A DNA stretch of 64,000 nt from Mitsuaria sp. GD03876 (GCF_029840635.1 NZ_JAOCCU010000013.1:79682-143681); one strand, 5' to 3'. Counted from the first letter of the stretch, positions 39,449-51,694 are shown. Numbers and translations are program-made. Notes: generated by a model not told the origin, from the sequence alone.

Positions 39449-40321
39449 TCAGGCGAACTTGCCGGCCTGGAAGTCGCGCACCGCCTGCAGCAGCTCGCCT
39501 TCGGTGTTCATCACGAACGGGCCGTACTGCGCGATCGGCTCGCCCAGCGGCTGGCCGGCGATCAGGATGACGCGGGCGCCCTCGTCCGACGCGGTCAGCC
39601 GCACGCCGTCCGAGCCCGGCGTGTTGGCCAGGATCGCCATGCGGCCATGCGGCACCTTGCAGCCGGTCTCGAAGCGCAGCGCGCCGCGATAGACGTACAC
39701 GAAGGCGTTGTGCGCCGCGGGCAGCGCCTGCTCGAAGCTCGCCCCGGGTTCAAGGTGGATGTCCAGGTAGGTCGGCTGCGTCGCGTCACGCTGCACCGCG
39801 CCGGCCACGCCATGGCTCTCGCCGGCGATGACGCGCACCGTCGCGCCGGGCAGCGCCAGCTCCGGGATCTCGGCGCTGGCGATGTCGCGGTACCAGGGGT
39901 CGCGCATCTTGTCGCGGCCGGGCAGGTTCAGCCACAGCTGGAAGCCTTCCATGCGGCCTTCCTGCTGCTCGGGCAGTTCCGAATGGATCACGCCGCGGCC
40001 GGCGGTCATCCACTGCACGCCGCCCGGGCCCAGCAGGCCTTCGTTGCCGGCCGAATCCCGATGCCGCATGCGGCCGTCGAGCATGTAGGTCACGGTCTCG
40101 AAGCCGCGGTGCGGGTGGTCGGGGAACCCGGCGATGTAGTCCTCGGCGTTGTCGGTGCCGAAGGCATCCAGCATCAGGAAGGGATCCAGCCGCCGCTGCA
40201 GGTCGTGCGTCAGCACCCGCGTCAGCTTGACGCCGGCGCCGTCGCTCGTGGCCTGCCCTTGCACCAGGCGCTCGACCTGGCGGGGCGTCGTGATGGTGGT
40301 GACAGGGGTGGCGGCGGTCAT
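39449..40321 (-). CDS. Pirin family protein (YhhW-type)
   Basis: The 290-aa bicupin has the metal-binding HPHRGFETVTYMLDGRMRHRDS and WMTAGRGVIHSE motifs. The C-terminal cupin contains the LIAGQPLGEPIAQYGPFVMN ending of YhhW-like pirins. It lies downstream of azoR on the same strand (124-bp gap with a hairpin). It is distinct from the pirin at 35221 (different subgroup and ending). A redox or quercetinase-like role is possible, and pairing with an azoreductase suggests handling of quinones or electrophiles. Confidence 0.93.
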   Translation of the reverse strand: MTAATPVTTITTPRQVERLVQGQATSDGAGVKLTRVLTHDLQRRLDPFLMLDAFGTDNAEDYIAGFPDHPHRGFETVTYMLDGRMRHRDSAGNEGLLGPGGVQWMTAGRGVIHSELPEQQEGRMEGFQLWLNLPGRDKMRDPWYRDIASAEIPELALPGATVRVIAGESHGVAGAVQRDATQPTYLDIHLEPGASFEQALPAAHNAFVYVYRGALRFETGCKVPHGRMAILANTPGSDGVRLTASDEGARVILIAGQPLGEPIAQYGPFVMNTEGELLQAVRDFQAGKFA

Positions 40322-40388
40322 GATGGATTCCTTTCTGGAACACGAGAGAACGGAGATCGGCCGGCAGCGAGTGTCGCCGGCCCGGCAT

Positions 40389-40424
40389 GGGGCGTGGGGG
40401 TCCTGGAGGGATCCCCCATGCCCC
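40389..40424 (-). terminator. Hairpin between azoR and pirin
   Basis: GGGGCGTGGGGG (40389-40400) pairs with CCCCCATGCCCC (40413-40424), 12 bp including one G.U, about 20 bp past the azoR stop. It contains the 15-mer GGGATCCCCCATGCC also found at 28955-28969. There is no U-tract, so it may attenuate rather than stop read-through into pirin. Confidence 0.5.
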
Positions 40425-40445
40425 GTGGAGGGCGCGCTCGGTCTA

Positions 40446-41072
40446 TCAGGCCGGTTGGGCTTCGCCGAACAGCGCGGCGATCTCTTCGCGGGCGGTCGCC
40501 AGGCCCTTGGCCGCGGCTTCCTCGCCCATGTTGAGGCCTTCGGCGAGCACGAACTTCACGTCCGTCATGCCGAGGAAGCCCAGCGTCACCTGCAGGTAGG
40601 GGACGATGTTGTCGGTCGGCTGGCCGCGATGGACGCCGCCGCGCGAGCTGACGACGATCACCTGCTTGCCGGTCACCAGGCCGACCGGGCCGTTGGCGCC
40701 GTAGCTGAAGGTGACGCCGGCGCGGGCGACCGCGTCGATCCAGTTCTTCAGCTGCGAGGACACGCCGAAATTGATCATCGGCGCGGTCAGCACGATGACG
40801 TCGGCGGCCTGCAACTCGGCGATCAGCTGGTCGTTGAAGGCGACGCGGTCGGCTTGCGCCTGCGTGCGGTTGTCGGCCGGGGTGAACAGCGCGCCCAGGG
40901 TGGCTTCGTCCATCGGGGGCAGCGGGCGCACCGCCAGGTCGTGCACGACGGCCTTGGCGCCGGGGTTGCGTTCGACCAGTTGCTGCACGACCTCGTTGGC
41001 CAGCAGGGTCGAGACCGAGCCCTGGCCTTCATGCAGACGGCGGGCGCTGGAATTGATTTGCAGGATGTTCAT
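40446..41072 (-). CDS. azoR: FMN-dependent NADH-azoreductase (quinone reductase)
   Basis: The 208-aa flavodoxin-fold enzyme starts [20 protein letters not shown] (FMN phosphate loop). It has the AzoR motifs [23 protein letters not shown] and [11 protein letters not shown]. It reduces azo compounds and quinones in two-electron steps with NADH. It is divergent from a LysR regulator with a clear palindrome between them, the usual inducible-azoreductase arrangement. Confidence 0.95.
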   Translation of the reverse strand: MNILQINSSARRLHEGQGSVSTLLANEVVQQLVERNPGAKAVVHDLAVRPLPPMDEATLGALFTPADNRTQAQADRVAFNDQLIAELQAADVIVLTAPMINFGVSSQLKNWIDAVARAGVTFSYGANGPVGLVTGKQVIVVSSRGGVHRGQPTDNIVPYLQVTLGFLGMTDVKFVLAEGLNMGEEAAAKGLATAREEIAALFGEAQPA

Positions 41073-41178
41073 GGTGCGGTTCTCCGGGCTCGTTTCGGCT
41101 GGGACAGCCGGGGTGTGATGGGATGGAATGAACTGTATTGATCCCCTCCCCGCACCAGAAGACCACCGTCTGGATAAG

Positions 41179-41200
41179 ATTGTTCCATTCAACGAACAAT
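41179..41200. promoter_or_regulatory. Palindromic operator in the azoR/lysR gap
   Basis: Perfect 7-bp arms ATTGTTC (41179-41185) and GAACAAT (41194-41200) are separated by 8 bp, ending 14 bp before the LysR ATG. The arms and AT-rich setting fit a LysR-type recognition site for autoregulation and control of azoR. Confidence 0.7.
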
Positions 41201-41214
41201 CAGGAATCCGCGCC

Positions 41215-42156
41215 ATGAGCCTCGATGCCGACGACCTGCTGGTCTTCGCCCGCGTGATGGAAAGCGGCAGCTTCAGCCGGGCGGCGGAGCGGCTGCAGTT
41301 GCCGAAGTCCACGGTGTCGCGGCGGATCGCGGCGCTGGAGGAGCGCCTGGGCGAGAAGCTGCTCCAGCGCAGCACGCGGCGGCTGACGTTGACCGAGTTC
41401 GGCCAGGGCGTGCTGGAGCACGCGCGGGTGCTGGCCGGCGAGGTGGACGGCGCGCTGGCGCTGGCGCTGCACCGGCAGCAGCGGCCGACGGGGCGGCTGC
41501 GGGTGTCGATGCCGGCGGACTTCGCGCACCAGATGCTGACGCCGATGCTCAGCCGCTTCGTCGGCGACTATCCGGAGGTGCAGCTGGAGCTGGACCTGTC
41601 GCCGCGCCGGGTGGACCTGATCGCCGAGGGCTACGACATCGCGGTGCGCATGGGGCAGCTGCCGCCGGACAGCCAACTGGCGGCGCGGCGGATGGCGATG
41701 TTCAGCAGCGGGCTGTACGCGTCGCCCGAATACCTGCGCCGCCACGGCGAGCCGCAGTTGCCCGAGGGGCTGCTGAGCATGCACGGGCTGATGATCCTGA
41801 GCCGCGCCGGCGAGCCGCTGCCGTGGCGGCTGTTCGGCATCGTCGACGGGCAGGCGGACCAGCGGATGGAATGGGTGGGCGTGCCGGAGAGCCGCACGCT
41901 GGTCAACGCGCCGGACATGCTGCTGCACATGGCCCGCGCGGGACTGGGCATCACCTGGGTGGGCAACCAGTACGCACAGGCCTTCATCGACCGCGGCGAG
42001 CTGGTGCGCGTGCTGCCCGCCTGGTGCGCGGAGCCGTCGACCTGCTGGGCGGTGTTCCCGCAGCGGCGGCTGATGCCGCTGCGCACGCGGGTGTTCCTGG
42101 ACGCGATGGCCGCGGAACTCGGCCCGTTCGACCAGGCGGCGATGTACGGGATGTAG
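41215..42156 (+). CDS. LysR-family regulator, probably of azoR
   Basis: The 313-aa protein has an N-terminal winged HTH ([37 protein letters not shown]). Its effector domain has the CrgA-like [21 protein letters not shown] and [11 protein letters not shown] motifs. The ATG at 41215 follows the palindrome directly; an upstream in-frame ATG (41128) would place the operator inside the gene and is rejected. The divergent azoreductase is the probable target; effector may be a quinone or azo compound. Confidence 0.92.
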   Translation: MSLDADDLLVFARVMESGSFSRAAERLQLPKSTVSRRIAALEERLGEKLLQRSTRRLTLTEFGQGVLEHARVLAGEVDGALALALHRQQRPTGRLRVSMPADFAHQMLTPMLSRFVGDYPEVQLELDLSPRRVDLIAEGYDIAVRMGQLPPDSQLAARRMAMFSSGLYASPEYLRRHGEPQLPEGLLSMHGLMILSRAGEPLPWRLFGIVDGQADQRMEWVGVPESRTLVNAPDMLLHMARAGLGITWVGNQYAQAFIDRGELVRVLPAWCAEPSTCWAVFPQRRLMPLRTRVFLDAMAAELGPFDQAAMYGM

Positions 42157-42181
42157 CCGCGGTCAGGCGTCCCGCGCGACG

Positions 42182-44242
42182 CTACGGCACCAGGGCGTCG
42201 GCATTGCGCGTGAGCAGATTGATCCGCGAGAGGTTGGCTGTCGAGAGATCGATCAGGCCCTCGTCACCCGGCTCGTGCGTGTCGCCCCGCGCGGGCCGGA
42301 CACCCAGTCGGTCCTGGACGAGGCGGCAGGTCCGCGCCACCGCCCGTTCGATGTCCGCCTCGGCCTGGCCCTCCAGCAGGGACAGTCCCGCTCGCACCTC
42401 GCGTTTGATCAGCAAGCGGCGCTTGTCGTCCAGCGCCGCTTGCTCTGCCGCGGTGATCCGCCGCTCGGGCAGTTCATAACGCGCGTACCGCATCAGCAGC
42501 CCGGCCGGATCCTTCGCGGTCTTCAGCGCCGTCGCCAACCCAGCCACCGTGTCGCGCCGGACGCGCACCTCATGCGTGTCCTCCGTCGCGCGCCGGAGCA
42601 GGCGATTCATCGCCTCCACGCCGAAGGACTGGAGGTTCCCGACCAGGTCGTCCTGCCCCCGGGTGGGCGTCGCGCCCAGCCACCGGGCTTCGAACGCTTC
42701 CAGGTCCTTCGCTTCGGCGTACAGGAAGAAGTCCTGGCAGCGCTTGCGAAACGTGGTCAATGCCTCGGCCAGGTCCGCGCGACCGATGTCGGCGAGCGGA
42801 TCGACCGGGCCGGAGGAGGCGAGCAGGTGCAGCGGATCCTTCGGATTGCGCGCGCCGAGCAGGCAGGCCCGCAAGGCGGCGTTGTTGCGCACGAGATCCA
42901 TCACGGCACGCACCCCGTCGATGCTCGTCTCCGGTCGCTCCAGCCCAAGCATCTCCAACGCATCAGACACGTGCTCCTGCGTCAGCCTCCGCTCGCGCAC
43001 TTGAGGCTCGGCCCAGTCGAGCAAGCGCTGGCGGCGCACCGCCAGATGCGGGTTGTCCCTGCCCGCGTTGCAACTTTCCGCCTCGATCAGGGCGGGCGCC
43101 AGCATGTCGATCCGATAGTGCTGGCCTGTCGTCGGCAGGTAGCTCGCGCCCAGGCGGAGGAGACACTGCTGGCGCTTGGCGTCGGTCATCCTGTCGAGTT
43201 CGTCGCACAGGCGATTCAGCAGGAGCGGGCCGGTGCAATACATCGCCGCATCGTGCTCGTCGAAGACCTCGGGCGCCGCTTGCAGCGCCTGGCGCCAGGC
43301 GGCCAGCGCCGCCCGCGCCGGAGCGGCGGCCCGCGCCGGGAGTTGGTCGGCGTGCCGGATCAGCCGATCGACGCTGGCGTTCAACTGCGCGTGCCGCGTC
43401 TTCAGCGCCTCCGGTGTCATGCCGGACAACAGCGCCGCGAGCACCGGACTCGTGGTCCCGGGCATCGATTCCGCCTGCACCGGCGCGTTCCAGGCCCTCG
43501 CGCAGGCGGCAGCCGCGCCATTGACCGCACGGGCATCGATCCGGCCCATGCCGAATGTCGCCCTGCGGCCCATGGCGACCTCATCGAGCCCCAGGTACTG
43601 GCGCATCGCGCGCGCCATCTCGGCATGCTTCGAGCGGTCATCGAGCCAACGGCCGCTGAAGGCCTCCAACGCCTCGCTCGCCTGGCGCCGCCGATAGCTG
43701 GCGACACTGGCGCCTTCCGCCTCCCACGCCGCCGACAACGCCCGGCCAACAGCGGTGATCGGCGAGATCCCGGCGCGGCCCGCGTCATCGTCCAGCGCCG
43801 GCCGCAGCGCCCGGCAGACCGCCGACTGCAAGTCGGGCAAGTGCTTCCGATCCTCCGCACGGGCCAGTGCCTTGCACAACTCGAACATCAGGTGCTTGCC
43901 GGCGCCGAACCACTGGGCTTCGGGATGATCCATCCGTTCCGGCCGGGCCCATGCCGGCGCCTGGCGCGCGAGGTCGGCCGCCACGTCGGCGTCCGGACCG
44001 GCGTCCGGCAGCAGATGCGCCAGCCACTGGGTCAATCGGAGCAGCTCCTCGCTGCAGGCGTGGTAGTTCGGCGTGGCCCGGAACTGCGTCGGGGTGAGCC
44101 GGACGTCGTCGTAGAAGATCTCCTGCCGCTGCGCGTCCTCGCGGATCCTGGCCGACGACGCCGGCGGGAAGGCGATGGACTCGAGCGGCGCCGTCGGCGT
44201 CAGCGGAACGCTGTCCGGCTCGCAGGCATTGAAGGTCAGCAT
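42182..44242 (-). CDS. Large unrecognised helical protein
   Basis: The 686-aa protein has no signal peptide or membrane span and is almost entirely predicted alpha-helix. Many Ala/Leu/Arg-rich stretches occur, such as AARAALAAWRQALQAAPEVF and RRLLIKREVRAGLSLLEGQ. The first ~45 residues are Ser/Pro-rich. A scattering of Cys (TFNACEPDS, YHACSEELL, QQCLLRL) is present with no known motif. I do not recognise the family. It stands 100 bp after the TonB-like gene and converges on lysR. The general look (disordered Ser/Pro start then helical body) would suit a translocated effector, but nothing proves it. Confidence 0.7.
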   Translation of the reverse strand: MLTFNACEPDSVPLTPTAPLESIAFPPASSARIREDAQRQEIFYDDVRLTPTQFRATPNYHACSEELLRLTQWLAHLLPDAGPDADVAADLARQAPAWARPERMDHPEAQWFGAGKHLMFELCKALARAEDRKHLPDLQSAVCRALRPALDDDAGRAGISPITAVGRALSAAWEAEGASVASYRRRQASEALEAFSGRWLDDRSKHAEMARAMRQYLGLDEVAMGRRATFGMGRIDARAVNGAAAACARAWNAPVQAESMPGTTSPVLAALLSGMTPEALKTRHAQLNASVDRLIRHADQLPARAAAPARAALAAWRQALQAAPEVFDEHDAAMYCTGPLLLNRLCDELDRMTDAKRQQCLLRLGASYLPTTGQHYRIDMLAPALIEAESCNAGRDNPHLAVRRQRLLDWAEPQVRERRLTQEHVSDALEMLGLERPETSIDGVRAVMDLVRNNAALRACLLGARNPKDPLHLLASSGPVDPLADIGRADLAEALTTFRKRCQDFFLYAEAKDLEAFEARWLGATPTRGQDDLVGNLQSFGVEAMNRLLRRATEDTHEVRVRRDTVAGLATALKTAKDPAGLLMRYARYELPERRITAAEQAALDDKRRLLIKREVRAGLSLLEGQAEADIERAVARTCRLVQDRLGVRPARGDTHEPGDEGLIDLSTANLSRINLLTRNADALVP

Positions 44243-44343
44243 GAACGTCCTCGAAAAAGCGAAGGCCGCTCAGTCGCCATTCCTCCCGAAATGTTCGAGT
44301 CGTCAGGCTTGCGTACGCGCGGCGTACCGCCGCCCGCGGATCC

Positions 44344-45177
44344 TCACTCCACCTGGAACCCGATCTCCACGCTGACCTGGCGCGGGGCCGGGATGGGCTC
44401 GAAGCGCCATTGCTTGACCGCGTTGATCGCGGCGGCGCTGAGCTTGCGGTCCGGCGACTTGAGGGCCTGCGGCGCGTCGACCGAGCCGTCCGGACGGACC
44501 GTGAACTGCACCAGCACCGAGCCCTGGCGCTGCATCGACAGCAGCGCGCGCGGGTACTCGGGATCGACCTTGCGCAGCAGCTTCAGCGGCGCGGGTTCGT
44601 CGGCCTCGGCCGGTTCGGGTTCCGGCGGCGCCTTGCCCGCGGGCGCGGCGGTGGCCGGCGCGGCCATCGACACCACCTGCGGCGACGTCGTCTCCGACAG
44701 CGGCTGCGGCGCGGGCGTCGCCGGCGCGATGGTCTGGGCGACCGGGGACGGGGCCGGCGTGGCCGCGGCCACCGTGGGCGCGGCGTTCGCGCCCGCGTCC
44801 TGCGCCGCGTTGCGCGCCGCGAGCGCGCGTTCGGCGACGGGATCGAGGTCCTGGCGGCGCGTCGTCGCGGCGGCCGGCGCCGCGGTGGCCACCGCGGTCG
44901 GGCGCGCGACCGGCTTGGGCGCTTCGGCGGCCTTGGCCTCGTGCGGCTTCTCGCCGGCCTTCTTCTCGCCCTTCTCGGCGTGGAACTTGATCCACTGGAA
45001 GACCTTGTCGGCGTCGCGCTTGGCGCGCTCGACATCGCTCATCTGGGCCTTGGGGTCCGCCGCGGCGGCGGCCGGCGCGGTCTGCGCGTGCGCGGCGGCC
45101 GCGATCAGGGACACGCTCAAGACCTGGCACAGCACCAGGCCCACGGGCCCGGCGCTCAGGAGACTTCGGCTGCTCAT
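44344..45177 (-). CDS. TonB C-terminal-domain protein with signal peptide
   Basis: The 277-aa protein has an N-terminal hydrophobic segment that looks like a cleavable signal (MSSRSLLSAGPVGLVLCQVL then SVSLIAAAAHAQ). A long Ala/Pro/Thr-rich linker (about 40-190) precedes a TonB_C domain (about 195-277: DPEYPRALLSMQRQGSVLVQ, VRPDGSV, AAINAVKQWRFEPIP). Normal TonB keeps an uncleaved inner-membrane helix; here AHA-QT looks cleavable, so it might be periplasmic. No exbB/exbD is adjacent. The start at 45177 is preferred because it opens the signal. Confidence 0.85.
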   Translation of the reverse strand: MSSRSLLSAGPVGLVLCQVLSVSLIAAAAHAQTAPAAAAADPKAQMSDVERAKRDADKVFQWIKFHAEKGEKKAGEKPHEAKAAEAPKPVARPTAVATAAPAAATTRRQDLDPVAERALAARNAAQDAGANAAPTVAAATPAPSPVAQTIAPATPAPQPLSETTSPQVVSMAAPATAAPAGKAPPEPEPAEADEPAPLKLLRKVDPEYPRALLSMQRQGSVLVQFTVRPDGSVDAPQALKSPDRKLSAAAINAVKQWRFEPIPAPRQVSVEIGFQVE

Positions 45178-45305
45178 CACTCCACCCTCTCGAAAAGCGC
45201 TGCTGGTCTCGCTCGGGAGACATCGCCGGTCTTGTCCGCCGCTGTTGCTGTTGGTTCTCTCGCGCCCCGGCATGAGCGCCGCAGTGTAAGAAGTCACCTG
45301 CGTGA

Positions 45306-47558
<2,253 letters not shown>

Positions 47559-47563
47559 GCGCG

Positions 47564-48646
47564 ATGGCCGCGATCGCCATCGCCGGCGCGGGGCTCGCCG
47601 GCCGGCTGCTGGCCTGGGCGCTCGCGCGGGTCGGACATCGCGTCGAGGTCTTCGACGCGTCGGCCGGCCCCGAGCCCGCCTTCGATGCCTCCGGCGCCGC
47701 CGCGTTCAGCGCGGCCGGCATGCTGAGCCCGCTGGCCGAGCAGGAACAGGGCGGCGCCGGCATCGCCGCGCTGGGCTGGCGCTCGCTGGCGCTGTGGCCG
47801 GGCATCGTCGCGGCGCTGCCGCGGCCGGTGCCGCTGCTGGCGCGCGGCAGCCTGCTGCTGGCGCATCGCGCCGATCTCGGCGCGGCGCAGCGCGCGTTGA
47901 TGCGGATGCCGGGCGCCGAGCCGCTGGACGCCGAGGCCTTGCGCGCGCATGAACCGACGCTGGCGTCGGGCCTGCGCGGCTGGCTGCTGCCGCGCGAAGG
48001 CCTGATCGCGCCGGTGCCGGCGATGGCCGCGCTGCACGCCGGCGCCGAGGATGCGCGCTGGCACTGGTCGCGCGCGGTCGACCAGGTGCTGCCCGGCGAA
48101 CTGCACTTCGCCGACGGCGGCCATTGGTCGGGCGACTGGGCGGTCGACGCGCGTGGTCTCGGCGCGCGGCCGCCGCTGCCGCTGCGCGGCGTGCGGGGCG
48201 AGATCGTCACGCTGTCGCTGCCCGGCCATGGCCTGCGACGGCCGGTGCGGCTGCTGCATCCGCGCCATCGGGTCTACCTGGTGCCGCGCTCGGACGAAGA
48301 GGTCGTCGTCGGCGCCAGCGAGATCGAGAGCGAGGACCGCAGCCCGGTCTCGCTGCGCTCCGCGGTCGAGCTGATGGCCGCGGCGCAGAGCGTGCTGCCG
48401 GCGCTGTCGGAGGCGCGCATCGTTCGCCTGGACCGCCACCTGCGCCCGGCGCTGCCGGACAACCTGCCCTTCACCCACCACGAGCCCGGTCTGCTGCGGC
48501 TCAACGGCCTGTATCGCCACGGCTGGCTGCTGGCGCCGGCGCTGGTCGAGCAGCTGCTCGACGAGGCCGGCCTGGCCGACCTCTCCGCGCTCGCCGCGCT
48601 CGCCGCGCTCGCCGGCGTCGCGACCTCCCTGGAGACTTTCCCATGA
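47564..48646 (+). CDS. thiO: Glycine oxidase-like FAD enzyme of thiazole synthesis
   Basis: The 360-aa D-amino-acid-oxidase-fold flavoprotein has the N-terminal dinucleotide fold IAIAGAGLAGRLLAWALA, a middle VVVGASEIESED segment and the C-terminal GLYRHGWLLAPAL motif. ThiO oxidises glycine to the imine used for the thiazole ring. It starts 5 bp after thiC and ends in an ATGA overlap with thiS, so operon membership supports the role. Confidence 0.88.
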   Translation: MAAIAIAGAGLAGRLLAWALARVGHRVEVFDASAGPEPAFDASGAAAFSAAGMLSPLAEQEQGGAGIAALGWRSLALWPGIVAALPRPVPLLARGSLLLAHRADLGAAQRALMRMPGAEPLDAEALRAHEPTLASGLRGWLLPREGLIAPVPAMAALHAGAEDARWHWSRAVDQVLPGELHFADGGHWSGDWAVDARGLGARPPLPLRGVRGEIVTLSLPGHGLRRPVRLLHPRHRVYLVPRSDEEVVVGASEIESEDRSPVSLRSAVELMAAAQSVLPALSEARIVRLDRHLRPALPDNLPFTHHEPGLLRLNGLYRHGWLLAPALVEQLLDEAGLADLSALAALAALAGVATSLETFP

Positions 48647-48861
48647 CCGCCCTGCCTCCGATCACCGTGCGGCTCGACGACCGCGCCGTGGCGCTGCCCG
48701 CCGGCGCGACGCTGGCGCAACTGCTCGAACAGGAGCGCCGCGAGCCGGCCGCCGTCGCGACGGCGCTCAACGGGCGTTTCGTCCCGCGTGACGCGCGTCC
48801 CGCGACGGCACTGAGCGACGGCGACGTCGTGCTGTTCTTCCAACCGATCGTCGGAGGCTGA
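48643..48861 (+). CDS. thiS: Sulfur carrier protein ThiS
   Basis: The 72-aa ubiquitin-fold protein ends in the essential Gly-Gly (IVGG), which is adenylated and thiocarboxylated to deliver sulfur to the thiazole. It overlaps thiO by ATGA and is 1 bp from thiG. The ThiF adenylyltransferase that activates it is not in this window. Confidence 0.94.
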   Translation: MTALPPITVRLDDRAVALPAGATLAQLLEQERREPAAVATALNGRFVPRDARPATALSDGDVVLFFQPIVGG

Positions 48862-48862
48862 G

Positions 48863-49735
48863 ATGACGAACACCGAGATGACGAGCGCCCCCACGATGCC
48901 CGTCGCCATCCCCCTCTCGCCGCCGGCCGCCGCGCCCGTCGCGGATCCCTTGCTGATCGACGGCGTCGCGCTCGACAGCCGCTTCTTCCTCGGCACCGCC
49001 GGCTATCCCAGCCCAGCGGTGCTGTGCGACGCGATCCGCGCGTCGGCGTCGCAGGTGCTGACGGTGGGCCTGAAGCGCACGCTGCAGGCCGGCGACAACG
49101 GCGCGCTGGCGCAGGCGCTGGCCGCGGGCCGCGACCAGGGCGCGCGCCTGCTGCCCAACACCGCCGGCTGCCGCAGCGCGCGCGAGGCGGTGCAGCTCGC
49201 CCACATGGCGCGCGAGCTCTACGGCACCGCGTGGATCAAGCTCGAGGTCATCGGCGACGACCACACGCTGCAGCCCGATCCGTTCGAACTGGTCGCGGCC
49301 GCGACGGAACTGGCGCGCGAGGGTTTCGTCGTCTTCCCGTACTGCACCGAGGACCTGATCCTCGGCCACCGGCTGCTCGATGCCGGCTGCCCGCTGCTGA
49401 TGCCGTGGGGCGCGCCGATCGGGTCCGGCCAGGGCCTGCTGAACCTGCATGGCCTGCGCACGCTGCGGGAGCGGCTGCCCGACACGGTGCTCGTGATCGA
49501 CGCGGGGCTCGGGGCGCCGTCGCAGGCGGCGCGGGCGATGGAGCTGGGCTTCGACGCGGTGCTGCTGAACAGCGCGGTCGCGCAGGCCGGCGATCCGGTC
49601 GCGATGGCCGGCGCCTTCGGCGACGCGGTGCGCGCGGGCCGTCAGGCATTCCGCGCCGGGCTGATGGCGCCGCAGGCGTTCGCGGTCGCGAGCACGCCGG
49701 TCGGCGGACACGCCTTCGTGCTGGGGGATGCATGA
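48863..49735 (+). CDS. thiG: Thiazole synthase ThiG
   Basis: The 290-aa TIM-barrel enzyme assembles thiazole phosphate from DXP, the ThiO product and ThiS thiocarboxylate. It has the Schiff-base lysine in [18 protein letters not shown] (K126), the [14 protein letters not shown] stretch, and the phosphate-binding [13 protein letters not shown] and VLLNSAVA loops. The first ~28 residues are extra and Pro/Ala-rich; an internal start cannot be ruled out. The stop overlaps thiDE by ATGA. Confidence 0.96.
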   Translation: MTNTEMTSAPTMPVAIPLSPPAAAPVADPLLIDGVALDSRFFLGTAGYPSPAVLCDAIRASASQVLTVGLKRTLQAGDNGALAQALAAGRDQGARLLPNTAGCRSAREAVQLAHMARELYGTAWIKLEVIGDDHTLQPDPFELVAAATELAREGFVVFPYCTEDLILGHRLLDAGCPLLMPWGAPIGSGQGLLNLHGLRTLRERLPDTVLVIDAGLGAPSQAARAMELGFDAVLLNSAVAQAGDPVAMAGAFGDAVRAGRQAFRAGLMAPQAFAVASTPVGGHAFVLGDA

Positions 49736-51549
49736 ACGACACGAGCAGCAGGCGCGATGAGAGCGGCTTGATCGGCAACACGAATGGCGCGGACGCCAGG
49801 AGCGCGATGAACGGCATGGGCGGCATGGGCGGCGTGGGCAGCGTGGGCAGCGTGGGCAGCGTGGGCAGCGTGGGCGGCGTTGGCGGCGGTCGCGACCGCG
49901 AGGAGCGCCGCGACGCCGCCGCGATGGGCGGCCTGCCCTCGCCGCTGGTGCCGCATCCGAGCCTGCCGTCGCCCTGGGCACCGGCCATCGATCCGGACCA
50001 GACGGTGCTGACGCCCTGGACTGACGATCCCGCGCCACCGGTGATCTGGAGCGTGGCGAGCACCGACAGCGGCGGCGGCGCCGGCCTGAGCGCCGACACG
50101 CGCGCCGCGGCGGCGATGGGCGTGCACCTGTGCCCGGTGGTCGCCGCGGTGACGGCGCAGCACTCGATGGGCGTGAGCGCGGTGTTCCCGCTGCCCGCGG
50201 CCCAGGTGCGCGCGCAACTGAGCGCCTTGCGCCAGGACCTGCCGCCGCGCGTCGTGAAGACGGGCCTGCTGGCCAGCGCCGCGACGGTCGACGCCTTGCT
50301 GGCGCAGCGCGGCGACGCGCTGCTCGTCGTCGACCCGGTGCTGGGCGCGAGCGCAGGCGGCGCGGCCTTCTGCGACGAGGCGCTGCTCGGCGCCTATCGG
50401 CATCAGCTGATCCCGCAGGCCGCGCTGATCACGCCGAACCGGCGCGAGGCGGAACGCTTGCTCGGCGTGGCACCGGGGCAGCTGCCGGTGCCGGAGCTGG
50501 CGGCGATGCTGCGCGGCCTGGGCGCGCAGGCGGTGGTCGTCACCGGCGGCGATGACGCGACGCAGCGCGACGGGCTGGCGCTGGACTGGCTGGACAGTCC
50601 GCTGGCGACGGGCTGGATCGCGCTGCCGCGCCTGTCTGGCCGCGACGGCGCGCCGGCGCCGCATCACGGCAGCGGCTGCACCTTCGCGACCGCCGCGGCG
50701 GCGGCGCTGGCGCGCGGCTTCGCGGTGCCGGACGCGGTGGTCCTGGCGAAGATGCTGACCTGGTCGGCGCTGCGCGACGGCCACGCGGCGGGCACCGGCC
50801 CGGGACCGCTGCGCCCGGACCGGCGCTTCGTCGACGATCCGCGCGCGATGCCGGTGATGGGCTTCGACGACGAGACCGCGCCGGATCGCGCGACGCTCGC
50901 GCGCTGGCGCGAGATGCTGTGGCCGAGCGCGCGGCGCGCGGCGCCGTTCGCCTCGGGCCTGTACGCGATCACCGAGCGGCCGGAGCGTGTCGCGGCGATG
51001 GCGGTGAGCGGCCAGTTCGCGCATGTGCAGTTGCGGATCAAGCGCGGCCCGGCGGTCGACGAGGACCAACTGCGCGCGGCGATCCGCGAGGCGGTGCGCG
51101 ACATGGCGGGCCGCTCGTCGACGCTGTGGATCAACGATCACTGGCGGCTGGCGCTCGACGAGGGCGCGCGGGCGCTGCACCTCGGGCAGGAGGACTGGGC
51201 GGCGCTGGACGCCCCGGCGCGCGAGGACCTGCAGCAGCGGCGCGCGCGACACGGCGTGCGGCTGGGCGTGTCGAGCCACAGTCTGTGGGAGCTGTGCCGC
51301 GCGCGCGGCCTGGCGCCGGACTACCTCGCCTGCGGCCCGCTGTGGCCGACGACGACGAAGGACATGCCCTGGCTGCCACAAGGCCTGGCGCAACTGCGCT
51401 GGTGGTCGCGGATGGCGGGGGTGCCGGTGGTAGGCATCGGCGGCGTGCTCACGGATCCGCAATGGCGGGCCGGCCTCGCGGCCGGCGCGACCGCCATGTG
51501 CCTGGTGCGGGCCGCGGAGGAGATAGTGACGAACGGGTTGCTGCGTTGA
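49732..51549 (+). CDS. thiDE: Bifunctional HMP-P kinase / thiamine-phosphate synthase with a repeat-bearing N-terminal extension
   Basis: This 605-aa fusion has ThiD (about residues 102-365; [16 protein letters not shown] substrate loop, [18 protein letters not shown]/anion loop) and ThiE (about 406-605; [50 protein letters not shown]). It phosphorylates HMP-P, then joins HMP-PP with thiazole phosphate. The first ~100 residues are not part of either enzyme. They include a Gly-rich stretch with four V-G-S units (residues about 29-49, encoded by 49816-49878) and look disordered. The ATG overlaps thiG by ATGA. Confidence 0.95.
   Translation: MNDTSSRRDESGLIGNTNGADARSAMNGMGGMGGVGSVGSVGSVGSVGGVGGGRDREERRDAAAMGGLPSPLVPHPSLPSPWAPAIDPDQTVLTPWTDDPAPPVIWSVASTDSGGGAGLSADTRAAAAMGVHLCPVVAAVTAQHSMGVSAVFPLPAAQVRAQLSALRQDLPPRVVKTGLLASAATVDALLAQRGDALLVVDPVLGASAGGAAFCDEALLGAYRHQLIPQAALITPNRREAERLLGVAPGQLPVPELAAMLRGLGAQAVVVTGGDDATQRDGLALDWLDSPLATGWIALPRLSGRDGAPAPHHGSGCTFATAAAAALARGFAVPDAVVLAKMLTWSALRDGHAAGTGPGPLRPDRRFVDDPRAMPVMGFDDETAPDRATLARWREMLWPSARRAAPFASGLYAITERPERVAAMAVSGQFAHVQLRIKRGPAVDEDQLRAAIREAVRDMAGRSSTLWINDHWRLALDEGARALHLGQEDWAALDAPAREDLQQRRARHGVRLGVSSHSLWELCRARGLAPDYLACGPLWPTTTKDMPWLPQGLAQLRWWSRMAGVPVVGIGGVLTDPQWRAGLAAGATAMCLVRAAEEIVTNGLLR
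49816..49878. repeat. In-frame 9-bp tandem repeat in thiDE
   Basis: Seven 9-bp units are in frame with thiDE: two ATGGGCGGC (49816-49833), four perfect GTGGGCAGC (49834-49869) and one GTGGGCGGC (49870-49878), encoding M-G-G and V-G-S triplets. The unit length keeps frame when copy number changes. Confidence 0.9.
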
Positions 51550-51694
51550 TCGGAGAACGTTCATTTCTTCGTTCGCTCACGCACATTGCTTGCGCGCTAC
51601 CGCACTGTCGACGTCATTCTTGTGCGTGACACGCAGCAACTGTTTGCTCCGATCACCGTTAACGGACCTCTCACGCTCCTAGCATCGTTCGTTC

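Noticed and set aside
49800..49900. Repeat-encoded Ala-His frame on the minus strand opposite thiDE
   Set aside because: It is the antisense reading of the V-G-S repeat inside a certain gene.
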